From assembly GCA_003222835.1 (NCBI GenBank), contig QHXE01000647.1, positions 1-7,598 on the forward strand: 7,598 nt of DNA, in the 5' to 3' direction. Source of the DNA: Acidobacteriota bacterium (GTDB taxonomy: Bacteria > Acidobacteriota > Blastocatellia > Pyrinomonadales > Pyrinomonadaceae). Position numbers and translations under genes: made by a program. Shown piece by piece: positions 1 to 5,948 of this stretch; the stretch's first letter is position 1, and every line of letters starts with the position of its first letter. The notes beneath the pieces were generated by a model. It was not told the DNA's origin, did no database searches, and worked only from the letters and a program-made list of their open reading frames with translations.

Positions 1-338
1 CGGGCGCGCGTCTGACTTACATAACAAAAGCCGACAAAAGTTCCCAACTTGAAACGGCCAAGCTTCGCGACGAGACAGGCCGTGAAAAAGAGATCGATCC
101 TAAAGCGACTTATACAATAGTTACGATCGACTACCTCGTTAGTGTTGGCGGCGAAAGGTACAGTGTCTTGCGCGAGGGAAGGAACACCAAACCATTGGGC
201 ATTACGCTCCGCGATGCCGTTATGGACTACGTGAAATCTGAAACCGCCGCCGCGCGCGAAATCAAACCAAGGCTGGATGAACGCTTTATCCTGGATCGGG
301 CCAATTCAGTGCTGAGTGGGGAGGCGCCACTGAAATGA
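1..338 (+). CDS. 5'-nucleotidase C-terminal domain protein (3' part only)
   Basis: The gene enters from the left edge; reading from base 3 gives 111 residues up to a TGA at 336-338. The segment matches the end of the 5'-nucleotidase C-terminal domain (the substrate-recognition domain of UshA-type enzymes): a G-x-R-L-T-Y strand near the edge, then T-Y-T-I-V-T-I-D-Y-L-V-S-V-G-G-E-R-Y, the usual 'YxVxTxDYLxxGGDGY' signature, then a final helix that starts R-D-A-V-M-D-Y-V. There is no metallophosphatase domain after it in frame. Instead the stop overlaps the start of a separate metallophosphatase gene (ATGA, 335-338), which implies translational coupling and a two-subunit enzyme. The export signal of this chain, if any, lies outside the window. 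The domain assignment is from recognised motif pattern only; confidence is high for the family and low for the exact substrate. Confidence 0.85.
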   Translation, partial: GARLTYITKADKSSQLETAKLRDETGREKEIDPKATYTIVTIDYLVSVGGERYSVLREGRNTKPLGITLRDAVMDYVKSETAAAREIKPRLDERFILDRANSVLSGEAPLK

Positions 339-1312
339 GCACGCGCAGAGATTTTTTAAGGACTGCTGTCGCTGCGGGCCTTTCCGTTCCGCTGACGCGC
401 TCAATCTCGCCGTTTCGCTGGCGCAATTCGGCTCTTTCTATTTCCGCGCCATTGCTTCAACCAGCGCTTGGTGAAACCTTAATCACAATTCTGCATACGA
501 ACGACACGCATTCTCAAATCGATCCAATTCTGGAAAACGATCAGACTTACGCGGGCAAGGGTGGCGTGGCGCGGCGCGCGACTCTGGTCAAGCGAGTGCG
601 CAAAGAGAATCCAAACACACTTTTGATTGACGCCGGCGACGTCTTGCAAGGCACGCCGTACTTCAACTTTTACAAAGGCGAAGTTGAATACAAGGCGATG
701 TCGATAATTGGTTACGATGCCGGCACCATTGGCAATCACGAGTTTGATAATGGCGTCGAATCGCTGGCCAAGGCGCTTCAGTTCGCTAACTTCGACATCG
801 TTTCGACCAACTATGATGTGCGTGGCAGCGTGCTTGAGAAGCGCGTCAAGACTCATGTGGTTAAGGAAGTCGGCGGCGTTCGCATTGGTCTGTTTGGCCT
901 CGGAATCAGTCCGAATAGTTTAATTACGCCCGACAATTTCAAGCCGCTGAAATATCTCGATCCGGTGCGCATGACGCGCGGCGTCGTCAAGCTTTTGCGG
1001 GAGCAGGAACGATGTGCGCTGGTGCTCGGCATGTCGCATCTTGGTTATTATCCCACGCCCAGAGCCAACCAGTTTGGCGATACACAACTCGCCGCGCAAG
1101 TTGACGATGTAGACTTTATCGCCAGCGGTCACACCCACACGTTCATGGAAAAGCCGGTGCTGCAAAAAACTCCGTCAGGCAAAGACACAATCATCTTTCA
1201 GGTTGGCCGCAGTGGCATTTATGTTGGGCGCGTGGATTTTACGATCCGCGATGGCAAAGTGACGGCGTATGCGGGGCGTTTGTTGGATCTGCGTGACGAA
1301 TCGCTCGCTTAG
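335..1312 (+). CDS. Tat-exported metallophosphatase, 5'-nucleotidase/UshA N-terminal domain
   Basis: This 325-residue protein starts with a textbook twin-arginine signal (S-T-R-R-D-F-L-R, then a hydrophobic stretch to about residue 20), so it should be exported folded with its metals. The dinuclear metallophosphatase motifs are all present: D57-x-H59 (T-N-D-T-H), G101-D102, G133-N-H-E136 followed by D138 (the His-Asp dyad of 5'-nucleotidases), H235 in S-H-L-G, and G265-H-T-H268. K-G-G-V-A-R-R at 75-81 is also typical of this family. Expected reaction: hydrolysis of 5'-nucleotides or related phosphoesters in the periplasm. The length fits the catalytic domain alone; the partner C-terminal domain is the preceding gene, overlapping by 4 bases. 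A GGGGAGG Shine-Dalgarno at 318-324 lies 10 bases before the ATG and supports this start. Which phosphate ester is the natural substrate cannot be told. Confidence 0.9.
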   Translation: MSTRRDFLRTAVAAGLSVPLTRSISPFRWRNSALSISAPLLQPALGETLITILHTNDTHSQIDPILENDQTYAGKGGVARRATLVKRVRKENPNTLLIDAGDVLQGTPYFNFYKGEVEYKAMSIIGYDAGTIGNHEFDNGVESLAKALQFANFDIVSTNYDVRGSVLEKRVKTHVVKEVGGVRIGLFGLGISPNSLITPDNFKPLKYLDPVRMTRGVVKLLREQERCALVLGMSHLGYYPTPRANQFGDTQLAAQVDDVDFIASGHTHTFMEKPVLQKTPSGKDTIIFQVGRSGIYVGRVDFTIRDGKVTAYAGRLLDLRDESLA

Positions 1313-1325
1313 TTTCTCTTTTATT

Positions 1326-1379
1326 CGTTTAGAGTTGGGCTACCGCCCGACCAAGCGGGCGGTAGCCCGCTTCTAAACG
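1326..1379. repeat. Strong near-perfect palindrome (intergenic hairpin, REP-like or terminator)
   Basis: Arms 1326-1349 and 1356-1379 pair over 24 positions: 8 perfect outer pairs (CGTTTAGA/TCTAAACG), then a G-T, a mismatch and a T-G, then 13 perfect inner pairs (GGGCTACCGCCCG/CGGGCGGTAGCCC), with a 6-base loop ACCAAG. It fills most of the 81-base gap between the phosphatase stop and the isomerase start. No T-tract follows on the plus strand, so a classic terminator for the upstream gene is not clear. On the minus strand it is followed by an A/G-rich run, not T. A dispersed palindromic repeat (REP/MITE-like) is the best reading; it may still act as an mRNA-stabilising or attenuating stem between the genes. 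Confidence 0.75.
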
Positions 1380-1393
1380 TTCACAGAATCACC

Positions 1394-2161
1394 ATGGCTG
1401 ATGACGCAACCAGAGATCGAGTTCGCGCCCTCGTGCGCGACGTTTTGAGTAAGGCGATGCCGGCCGAATCAGAAGCTTCGACTTCTAATATTCCAACTTC
1501 ATTAACTTCGCCAGCGTCGCCACGTTCCACCGTCACTCGAGATGAATCAGCGAAGCTCGTCATCACCGAAGACGACGTTCGCGGCCTTGAACAGGGCGCA
1601 ATATTGCGCATCGCGGAGAACGCGAAGCTAACTGCGCTCGCGGCGGATATTGTTAACGAGCGCGGCATCGAGATCGTTCGTCGCATTCCCCGCAGCGGTT
1701 CGAAGCAGCAAAAAACTATCGCAGTCGGCGCCGATCACGGGGGCTATGCGATGAAGGAGGAACTCAAAGCCCTCCTCAACGAACTTGGTCATCGCGTTCA
1801 TGACTTCGGCACAAACTCAGAAAGCGCCGTTGACTACCCTGACTTTGCGCACGCAGTTGCGCGCGCGGTTGCAGATGGTTCGGCTGAGGTCGGGATAATG
1901 ATCGACGGCGCGGGCGTCGGTTCCGCGATGACCGCTAACAAAGTCCCGGGCGTGCGCGCCGCCGCCTGTTACTCCGTCGACGTCGCGCGCAACTCGCGCG
2001 AACACAACGATGCTAATGTGCTTACGCTCGGGAGCAAGACGATCTCCAGCGCTGAGATGCGCGAAATTGTTCGCGCCTGGCTCTCCACCGACCTCACCGA
2101 AGACCGTCATCGCAAACGCGTGAGAAAGATCGAAGCGATCGAAAGACAATACCAACACTAA
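1394..2161 (+). CDS. RpiB/LacA/LacB-family sugar-phosphate isomerase with N-terminal encapsulation-peptide-like extension
   Basis: Residues 108-255 form an RpiB-type ribose-5-phosphate isomerase domain: A-D-H-G-G-Y (113-118), V-D-Y-P-D-F (147-151), anion-binding loop D-G-A-G-V-G (171-176), A-N-K-V-P-G-V-R, and S-R-E-H-N-D-A-N-V-L with H204. The family interconverts aldose and ketose phosphates such as ribose-5-P and ribulose-5-P in the cytoplasm. H204 sits 33 residues after position 171, the same spacing as His99 and Cys66 in E. coli RpiB, but the Cys is Asp171 here. The family is usually about 150 residues, so the first 107 are extra. They comprise an amphipathic helix (6-22), a Ser/Thr/Pro-rich linker (about 23-53) and a short module (54-97: V-I-T-E-D-D-V-R ... 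L-T-A-L-A-A-D-I-V-N-E-R-G-I-E-I-V) resembling segments of microcompartment-associated proteins such as EutT. This suggests a microcompartment cargo enzyme (inference). No clear Shine-Dalgarno precedes the ATG, and the hairpin ends 14 bases upstream. Confidence 0.88.
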   Translation: MADDATRDRVRALVRDVLSKAMPAESEASTSNIPTSLTSPASPRSTVTRDESAKLVITEDDVRGLEQGAILRIAENAKLTALAADIVNERGIEIVRRIPRSGSKQQKTIAVGADHGGYAMKEELKALLNELGHRVHDFGTNSESAVDYPDFAHAVARAVADGSAEVGIMIDGAGVGSAMTANKVPGVRAAACYSVDVARNSREHNDANVLTLGSKTISSAEMREIVRAWLSTDLTEDRHRKRVRKIEAIERQYQH

Positions 2162-2194
2162 GATTCCTTCAAATTTCTTGGCGTCACGGCGGGT

Positions 2195-2223
2195 TTGACC
2201 GCTGACAGAGTGCATGTTAGTTT
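2195..2223 (+). promoter_or_regulatory. Candidate sigma70-type promoter for the small secreted protein
   Basis: TTGACC at 2195-2200 (5 of 6 to the -35 consensus) is followed after 17 bases by TAGTTT at 2218-2223 (keeps the key T, A and final T of the -10). Transcription would start near 2230, downstream of an upstream in-frame ATG at 2214. This fits the preferred start at 2274. The assignment rests on consensus matching only. Confidence 0.3.
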
Positions 2224-2273
2224 CTGGAATAGCTTTCCCGACTTATCAAAATCCGGAAGGAACAGTTGAACGA

Positions 2274-2651
2274 ATGAGAGAAACGTTTTCGAAATTCAAA
2301 GTCGCGCTCGCCCTTGGCGTGATCGCGATCTTTCTAACGGCTTCTGTATTCGCGCGCGCGGGAAAACAGGATTTTATTCTGCATAATCAGACCGGCGTCG
2401 AAATTCACGAAGTTTACGTATCGCCAGTTAGCACAGACGATTGGGAAGAAGACGTACTCGGCAAAGGTACTCTGCCGGATGGCGAGAGCGTCAAGATCAC
2501 CTTCAACGATCGCGAGAAGCACGTTCACTGGGACCTGAAGATCGTTGACGGCAAGGGTAACAGTATCGAGTGGCACGATCTTAATCTCATCGAGATCGAA
2601 GAACTTACCCTGCACTACAAAGACGGCAAGGCCTGGGCTGACGTGAAATAG
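2274..2651 (+). CDS. Small secreted protein of unknown function
   Basis: This 125-residue protein has a standard signal peptide: n-region M-R-E-T-F-S-K-F-K, hydrophobic core about residues 10-24, and likely cleavage after A27 or A29 (V-F-A-R-A). The mature part (about 96 residues) looks all-beta. It has a recognisable pattern F-x-L-x-N-x-T-G-x-x-I-x-x-V-Y-V-S-P, then D-D-W-E-E-D-V-L-G, then L-x-D-G-x-S-V-x-I-x-F, and ends in alternating acidic and hydrophobic strands. This arrangement recurs in short exported bacterial proteins of unknown role; I cannot assign a function. The frame is open from an ATG at 2214, but that start would put 20 non-signal residues ahead of the signal peptide. The ATG at 2274 has GGAAGG 13 bases upstream and is preferred. 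A terminator follows at 2689-2716. Confidence 0.78.
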   Translation: MRETFSKFKVALALGVIAIFLTASVFARAGKQDFILHNQTGVEIHEVYVSPVSTDDWEEDVLGKGTLPDGESVKITFNDREKHVHWDLKIVDGKGNSIEWHDLNLIEIEELTLHYKDGKAWADVK

Positions 2652-2688
2652 CTCCACGGTCGTTCAATACCATCTGCGCTTGTTGGTA

Positions 2689-2716
2689 CCACCTGCGTTA
2701 GCGGGTGGGTTTTTTT
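2689..2716 (+). terminator. Rho-independent terminator after the small secreted gene
   Basis: An 8-pair stem CCACCTGC / GCGGGTGG (one T-G wobble) with a GTTA loop is followed, one G later, by seven T (2710-2716). It lies 37 bases after the stop at 2651. The left arm region TACCACCTGCG is a near copy (one mismatch) of TACCATCTGCG about 18 bases upstream, so the stem may derive from a repeated element. Confidence 0.8.
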
Positions 2717-2739
2717 CTCGGCGAAAAGAAACACGACTA

Positions 2740-2925
2740 CTCCAAGGGGCTGTAAAAGGCTGACGAGGGCTTGTGTGTTCAGACTCCTTGTAGGTCAAAA
2801 CTTGACGCGTTTTAGTCTTTGAGATGAGTTGGCCCTTTCATCTCGTGGCGAACCGCCATCGTTCAGGCCCTTGGTCTGAGGCGAAGCCTCCCTAGGAGTA
2901 GGATCGACCCTATTGCGCGGTTGCT
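2740..2925. other. Gene-free, stem-loop-rich intergenic region (possible structured RNA)
   Basis: The gap 2652-2998 holds no plausible gene. After the terminator, a run of local stems is visible: CAAGG near 2747 with CCTTG near 2790; AAAAC with GTTTT around a 7-base loop (about 2800-2816); GAGATGA 2821-2827 with TCATCTC 2838-2844; TGGCG 2846-2850 with CGCCA 2854-2858; CAGGCC 2864-2869 with GGTCTG 2873-2878; GAGGC 2878-2882 with GCCTC 2886-2890; and GTAGG near 2898 with CCTAT near 2909. I do not recognise it as tmRNA, 6S, SRP, RNase P RNA or a named riboswitch. It lies upstream of the candidate promoter of the peptidase gene, so it would be its own transcript rather than a leader if that promoter is real. 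Confidence 0.3.
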
Positions 2926-2926
2926 A

Positions 2927-2955
2927 CTGACCTCAAAACGATCTTGAAGTAGAAT
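2927..2955 (+). promoter_or_regulatory. Candidate promoter of the S9 peptidase gene
   Basis: CTGACC at 2927-2932 (4 of 6 to TTGACA), a 17-base spacer, and TAGAAT at 2950-2955 (5 of 6 to TATAAT). Transcription would begin near 2962, about 37 bases before the start codon, leaving room for the GGAAAGGA ribosome site at 2983-2990. Confidence 0.4.
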
Positions 2956-2998
2956 ACCGCCCGCCGTTGACTAATTCTTTCCGGAAAGGAATTTCAAA

Positions 2999-4432
2999 AT
3001 GCGATACGTTCTCTGGGTATTTCTATTAACAACTATATTCGTGGTCACTCCTGCCATCGCGCAGAAACGAAACATCACCGAAAGGGACCTATTCAATTTC
3101 AACTGGATTGCCGATCCGCAAGTCGCGCCTGATGGTTCGCGCGTCGCGTTCGTAAAAGTAACCGTGAACGAAAAACGGGATGGATACAACACTTCCATCT
3201 GGGTGGTCTCGACCAGTAGCGGCGAGACAAAGCAGTTGACCAGCGGCGCGCGCGATTCATCGCCGCGTTGGTCGCCGGACGGCAAGTATCTGGTGTTCGT
3301 ACGCGTTCCGGAGAAAGATGGCCGTCCCGATCAGCCGCAGCTATTTATGTTATCGATGGATGGCGGGGAGGCCTGGCAATTCACTTCGCTGCCTCGGGGC
3401 GCCGGGGGCCCGCAATGGTCACCCGATGGAAAGACGATTGCATTCGCAAACGGCGCGACGGCGGAAGAACTCGCGAAGCAGAAAGAGACTTTGCCGGTGC
3501 CGCCGCCCGCGCCAGCTGGAACGTCACCGACGCCAACTCCAACGCCCAGCCCGGGTTCGAGGCCGGAATCACACGAGAGCGACGTGCGCGTGATTGCGCG
3601 CGCGGTCTACCGCTCGAATGACGCGGGTTATCTTGATTTCAAACATCCATCGCACATCTGGCTGGTTACTGCTCCGCGCACCGGCGAGGACAAAGTGACT
3701 CCGAAGCAATTGACCAGCGGACGTTACAGCGATGGCAACCTGACTTGGGCCAAAGACGATTCGCGAATCTATTTCGTTTCCGATCATCGGGACGAGCCTT
3801 ACTATGAACTCGGAAAGACCGACATCTATTCGATCCCCGTTTCAGGCGGGCAGCCGGCAAAGCTGACCTCGATCGACATGGGCACCGGCGCCTTCTCAGT
3901 TAGTCCCAACGGAAAGCAAGTCGCGTTCTATGCCTCGACGAACAAACCAGTTCAGTCGTACACCGAACCGGATCTTTGGGTGATGGATCTCGCGCCCAGT
4001 GCTCAGCCGCGAAACCTAACGAAGGACTTTGATTTTGATTTGGGCTCGGGCGTGGGCGGCGATAACACCGCGCCGCGCGGTGGGGGCGGAGGTCCTCCGG
4101 TGTGGACTCCCAACGGCAAGACCATCATTGCGGTTTACGCCAAGCAAGGCCAAGCAAACCTGGGTGGATTCGACGTCACAACCGGCGCCGAGACGGACTG
4201 GACCACCGGCAATCAGGCCATCGTAAGTTTTCGAGCGACCCCGGATGCTTCTAAGTTTGTAGCTTTGATCTCGACGCCGACCAGCATCGGCGACCTGTTC
4301 TGGCTGGAACGGCCCGGAGTTGTGCAAAAGCAACTAACGCACATCAATGACGAGCTGTTTTCCAAGCTAAATCTCACCGCGCCTGAAGAGATTTGGTACC
4401 CGAGCTCAGGCTTGGATTCAGAAGCCGCCTGA
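2999..4432 (+). CDS. S9 peptidase fragment 1: signal peptide and PD40 beta-propeller
   Basis: The fragment is 477 residues. It has a signal peptide (hydrophobic core 4-18, cleavage after A-I-A21) and then a propeller made of WD40-like/PD40 blades. Blade motifs are visible at A-P-D-G-S-R-V-A-F (43-51), W-S-P-D-G-K-Y-L-V-F (91-100), W-S-P-D-G-K-T-I-A-F (140-149), W-A-K-D-D-S-R-I-Y-F (250-259), S-P-N-G-K-Q-V-A-F (302-310) and W-T-P-N-G-K-T-I (369-376). A Pro/Thr/Ser-rich insert (about 165-190) and a glycine run (361-365) interrupt it. The propeller normally gates substrate access to the hydrolase domain. True homology ends near Y467; the last ten residues are out-of-frame readthrough to TGA 4430-4432. 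Alone it would be an inactive TolB-like propeller. Confidence 0.85.
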   Translation: MRYVLWVFLLTTIFVVTPAIAQKRNITERDLFNFNWIADPQVAPDGSRVAFVKVTVNEKRDGYNTSIWVVSTSSGETKQLTSGARDSSPRWSPDGKYLVFVRVPEKDGRPDQPQLFMLSMDGGEAWQFTSLPRGAGGPQWSPDGKTIAFANGATAEELAKQKETLPVPPPAPAGTSPTPTPTPSPGSRPESHESDVRVIARAVYRSNDAGYLDFKHPSHIWLVTAPRTGEDKVTPKQLTSGRYSDGNLTWAKDDSRIYFVSDHRDEPYYELGKTDIYSIPVSGGQPAKLTSIDMGTGAFSVSPNGKQVAFYASTNKPVQSYTEPDLWVMDLAPSAQPRNLTKDFDFDLGSGVGGDNTAPRGGGGGPPVWTPNGKTIIAVYAKQGQANLGGFDVTTGAETDWTTGNQAIVSFRATPDASKFVALISTPTSIGDLFWLERPGVVQKQLTHINDELFSKLNLTAPEEIWYPSSGLDSEAA

Positions 4433-4448
4433 CTTTGATCCCAAGTAG

Positions 4449-5171
4449 AAGTACCCACTTATTCTCAATATTCACGGCGGACCGCATGCTGCGTACGGCT
4501 ACATCTTCGATCATGAATTTCAGTGGATGGCCGCCAAGGGTTACGTCGTGCTCTATCCAAATCCGCGTGGCAGCACTACATATGGCCAGGAGTTCGGCAA
4601 TATCATTCAGTATCACTATCCCGGCGACGACTACAAAGACTTGATGGCCGGCGTGGACGAATTGATAAAGCGCGGTTACATCGATGAAAAGAAACTGGGC
4701 GTAACTGGCGGCAGCGGCGGCGGCTTGCTCACGAATTGGACCATCGGACAGACGACTCGTTTCGCGGCGGCCGTTTCGCAACGCGACATCGCAAGCTGGG
4801 CCGATTGGTGGTACACAGCGGACTTCACTCTGTTCCAACCGACGTGGTTTAAGGCGCCGCCCTTCGAAGATCCGGAAGATTACAAAGCCCGCTCGCCGAT
4901 TACGTATATCAATAATGTAAAGACGCCTCTGATGTTGATTATCGGCGAAGCCGATTGGCGCACGCCTACCTACGCCGGCGGCGAAGAGATGTTTCGGGCG
5001 CTCAAGTATCGAAAGATTCCCACCGTGATGGTGCGCTTCCCCAACGAGACACACGAGCTTTCTCGTTCGGGCCAACCCTGGCATCGCATCGAGCGCCTGC
5101 AGCACATCGTCGGCTGGTTCGATCATTGGCTGAAGGGCATGCCGAAACCGGAGTATGAAGTAGCGCCATAG
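4449..5171 (+). CDS. S9 peptidase fragment 2: catalytic alpha/beta-hydrolase domain
   Basis: This frame is open from just after the TAG at 4446-4448. It carries the oxyanion strand [17 protein letters not shown], the nucleophile elbow G-G-S-G-G-G (Ser codon 4713-4715), the acid Asp in G-E-A-D-W-R-T-P (codon 4953-4955) and the catalytic His in N-E-T-H-E-L-S (codon 5052-5054), then the usual W-F-D-H-W-L-K end. The full Ser-Asp-His triad of S9 aminopeptidases (acylaminoacyl/dipeptidyl type) is therefore present. The first in-frame ATG is 4527, without a ribosome site, so independent translation is unlikely and would lack the oxyanion strand. The gene ends 25 bases from the convergent tyrosinase-like gene. 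Confidence 0.85.
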   Translation, partial: KYPLILNIHGGPHAAYGYIFDHEFQWMAAKGYVVLYPNPRGSTTYGQEFGNIIQYHYPGDDYKDLMAGVDELIKRGYIDEKKLGVTGGSGGGLLTNWTIGQTTRFAAAVSQRDIASWADWWYTADFTLFQPTWFKAPPFEDPEDYKARSPITYINNVKTPLMLIIGEADWRTPTYAGGEEMFRALKYRKIPTVMVRFPNETHELSRSGQPWHRIERLQHIVGWFDHWLKGMPKPEYEVAP

Positions 5172-5196
5172 CTGGGGCGCTGATTCTTAAGCACCG

Positions 5197-5913
5197 CTAC
5201 GCGTAGGAGTAGCCGAGCGCTGCGATATTGAGTAACGAGGATATCTTGACGCCGAAGAGAACTCCCGTCTGCATATTAGCCGGCTTGAGAGTCTCGTTAG
5301 GGTTGGGTGGATTCTTTCCGTTGGCGCTTGCCTGCCAGTCGGCCCAGGCCTTGTCGATGAACGCGCGATGCAGCCAGAACAGTGGATCAGTCGGTGATGC
5401 CCTGCCGGCCATGTCACCGCCGACTGCACTATGGGTGCTCGCATCGACGGTGCCTTCGAGCAGGGTCTGGAATCCATTGAAGGTTCCGGAGAACGTTTTC
5501 ACTGCGGCCAGGTCTGTAGGCGATGCAAGTTGAGAAGGATCCCAGGTGCGCGAGACCGACCAACGCGCCAGCAGCGCCGGATCATCTAGCGCGGACGGAA
5601 TATGGCGGTCAGTAACGGAATCCCAGTAAGGCACCGTGACCCTGGGAGCGACGGCTTGGAGGCGTTCTTCGAGAAGCTTAACGAATCGTCTGTGCCAAGT
5701 GAGAAAGTTTTTCCCCCGCACCAGACTACTGCCCATGCGCATCGTGTGAACGCTCCAATCCATGTGGGCCATGCTCATCGCATCGACGTGGAGCGTGACG
5801 AATCGGCGATATGCAGGCGGAGACGCCGTCGTACCATGAACGTCATCAACGGCATTGATGAACGCAGTCCACTCGGCGCTGGACATATTCTTCTGATCTT
5901 TCCGAACACCCAT
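5197..5913 (-). CDS. Tyrosinase-fold (common central domain) protein with altered copper sites
   Basis: The protein is 238 residues from the ATG at 5913, chosen because AAGGAGAG (5918-5925, minus strand) sits about 6 bases upstream; the frame is open to an earlier ATG at 5943. Family features are R-K-D-Q-K-N-M-S-S-A-E-W at the N-terminus, F-L-T-W-H74-R-R-F with E-E-R-L after it (end of CuA), V-P-Y-W-D, V-G-G-D-M (164-168), S-P-T-D-P-L-F-W-L-H-R-A-F-I-D (CuB) and a C-terminal Y-S-Y. Tyrosinases are type-3 copper oxidases that hydroxylate phenols and oxidise catechols. Here the position equivalent to the third CuB ligand is Arg183 (L-H-R for L-H-H), the first CuB ligand position is Asp157, and the usual CuA His before F-L-x-W-H is Val65; H42, H50, H56, H74 and H161 remain. 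No signal peptide is seen. It is either a diverged subfamily or a catalytically degenerate member. Confidence 0.85.
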   Translation of the reverse strand: MGVRKDQKNMSSAEWTAFINAVDDVHGTTASPPAYRRFVTLHVDAMSMAHMDWSVHTMRMGSSLVRGKNFLTWHRRFVKLLEERLQAVAPRVTVPYWDSVTDRHIPSALDDPALLARWSVSRTWDPSQLASPTDLAAVKTFSGTFNGFQTLLEGTVDASTHSAVGGDMAGRASPTDPLFWLHRAFIDKAWADWQASANGKNPPNPNETLKPANMQTGVLFGVKISSLLNIAALGYSYA

Positions 5914-5948
5914 AACACTCTCCTTCGGTTGGAGTGGAGTCATGAGGC

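Larger units (their letters stand above)
2999..5171 (+). pseudogene. S9 (prolyl oligopeptidase) family secreted peptidase, interrupted
   Basis: The whole span reads as one secreted S9 serine peptidase (signal peptide, beta-propeller, alpha/beta-hydrolase) whose reading frame is broken in the interdomain hinge. The first frame runs through E-E-I-W-Y (Tyr codon 4397-4399). After one leftover base (4400) the homologous sequence continues in another frame as R-A-Q-A-W-I-Q-K-P-P-D-F-D-P-K. There the normal 'WYxSxDGxxIQxW' hinge is missing about six or seven residues. The second frame then meets TAG at 4446-4448 (context AAG TAG AAG) before [12 protein letters not shown]. So there are at least two lesions: a deletion with frame change and a nonsense codon. 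Catalytic residues downstream are intact, which points to a recent event or to assembly error. The start has a good ribosome site (GGAAAGGA, 8 bases before the ATG). Confidence 0.82.

Noticed and set aside
2214..2273. Upstream ATG of the small secreted protein
   Set aside because: It adds 20 residues before a clear signal peptide, lies upstream of the predicted transcript start and lacks a ribosome site.
2747..2925. Possible tmRNA, because GGGGCTGTAAAAGGCTGACG resembles a tmRNA 5' end
   Set aside because: The TTCGAC T-loop core is not matched, there is no tag reading frame ending in A-L-A-A or similar, there is no CCA end, and the region is too short.
4446..4448. TAG as a recoded codon (pyrrolysine or readthrough)
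   Set aside because: Other genes in the window end in TAG normally, a separate frameshift lies just upstream, and the context AAG TAG AAG is explained by a simple AAG-to-TAG change.
4713..4715. G-G-S-G-G-G in place of the common G-G-S-Y-G-G at the S9 nucleophile elbow
   Set aside because: The G-x-S-x-G core is intact and a Gly after the Ser occurs in related S9 peptidases, so this is not a defect.
4374..5126. Long antisense open frame (250 codons) opposite the peptidase catalytic domain
   Set aside because: It mirrors the well-conserved hydrolase domain on the plus strand, has no recognisable motif and no ribosome site, and is the usual high-GC shadow.
5162..5181. AGCGCC/GGCGCT stem overlapping the peptidase stop as a terminator for the convergent genes
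   Set aside because: The stem is only 6 pairs with an 8-base loop and has no T-tract on either side.
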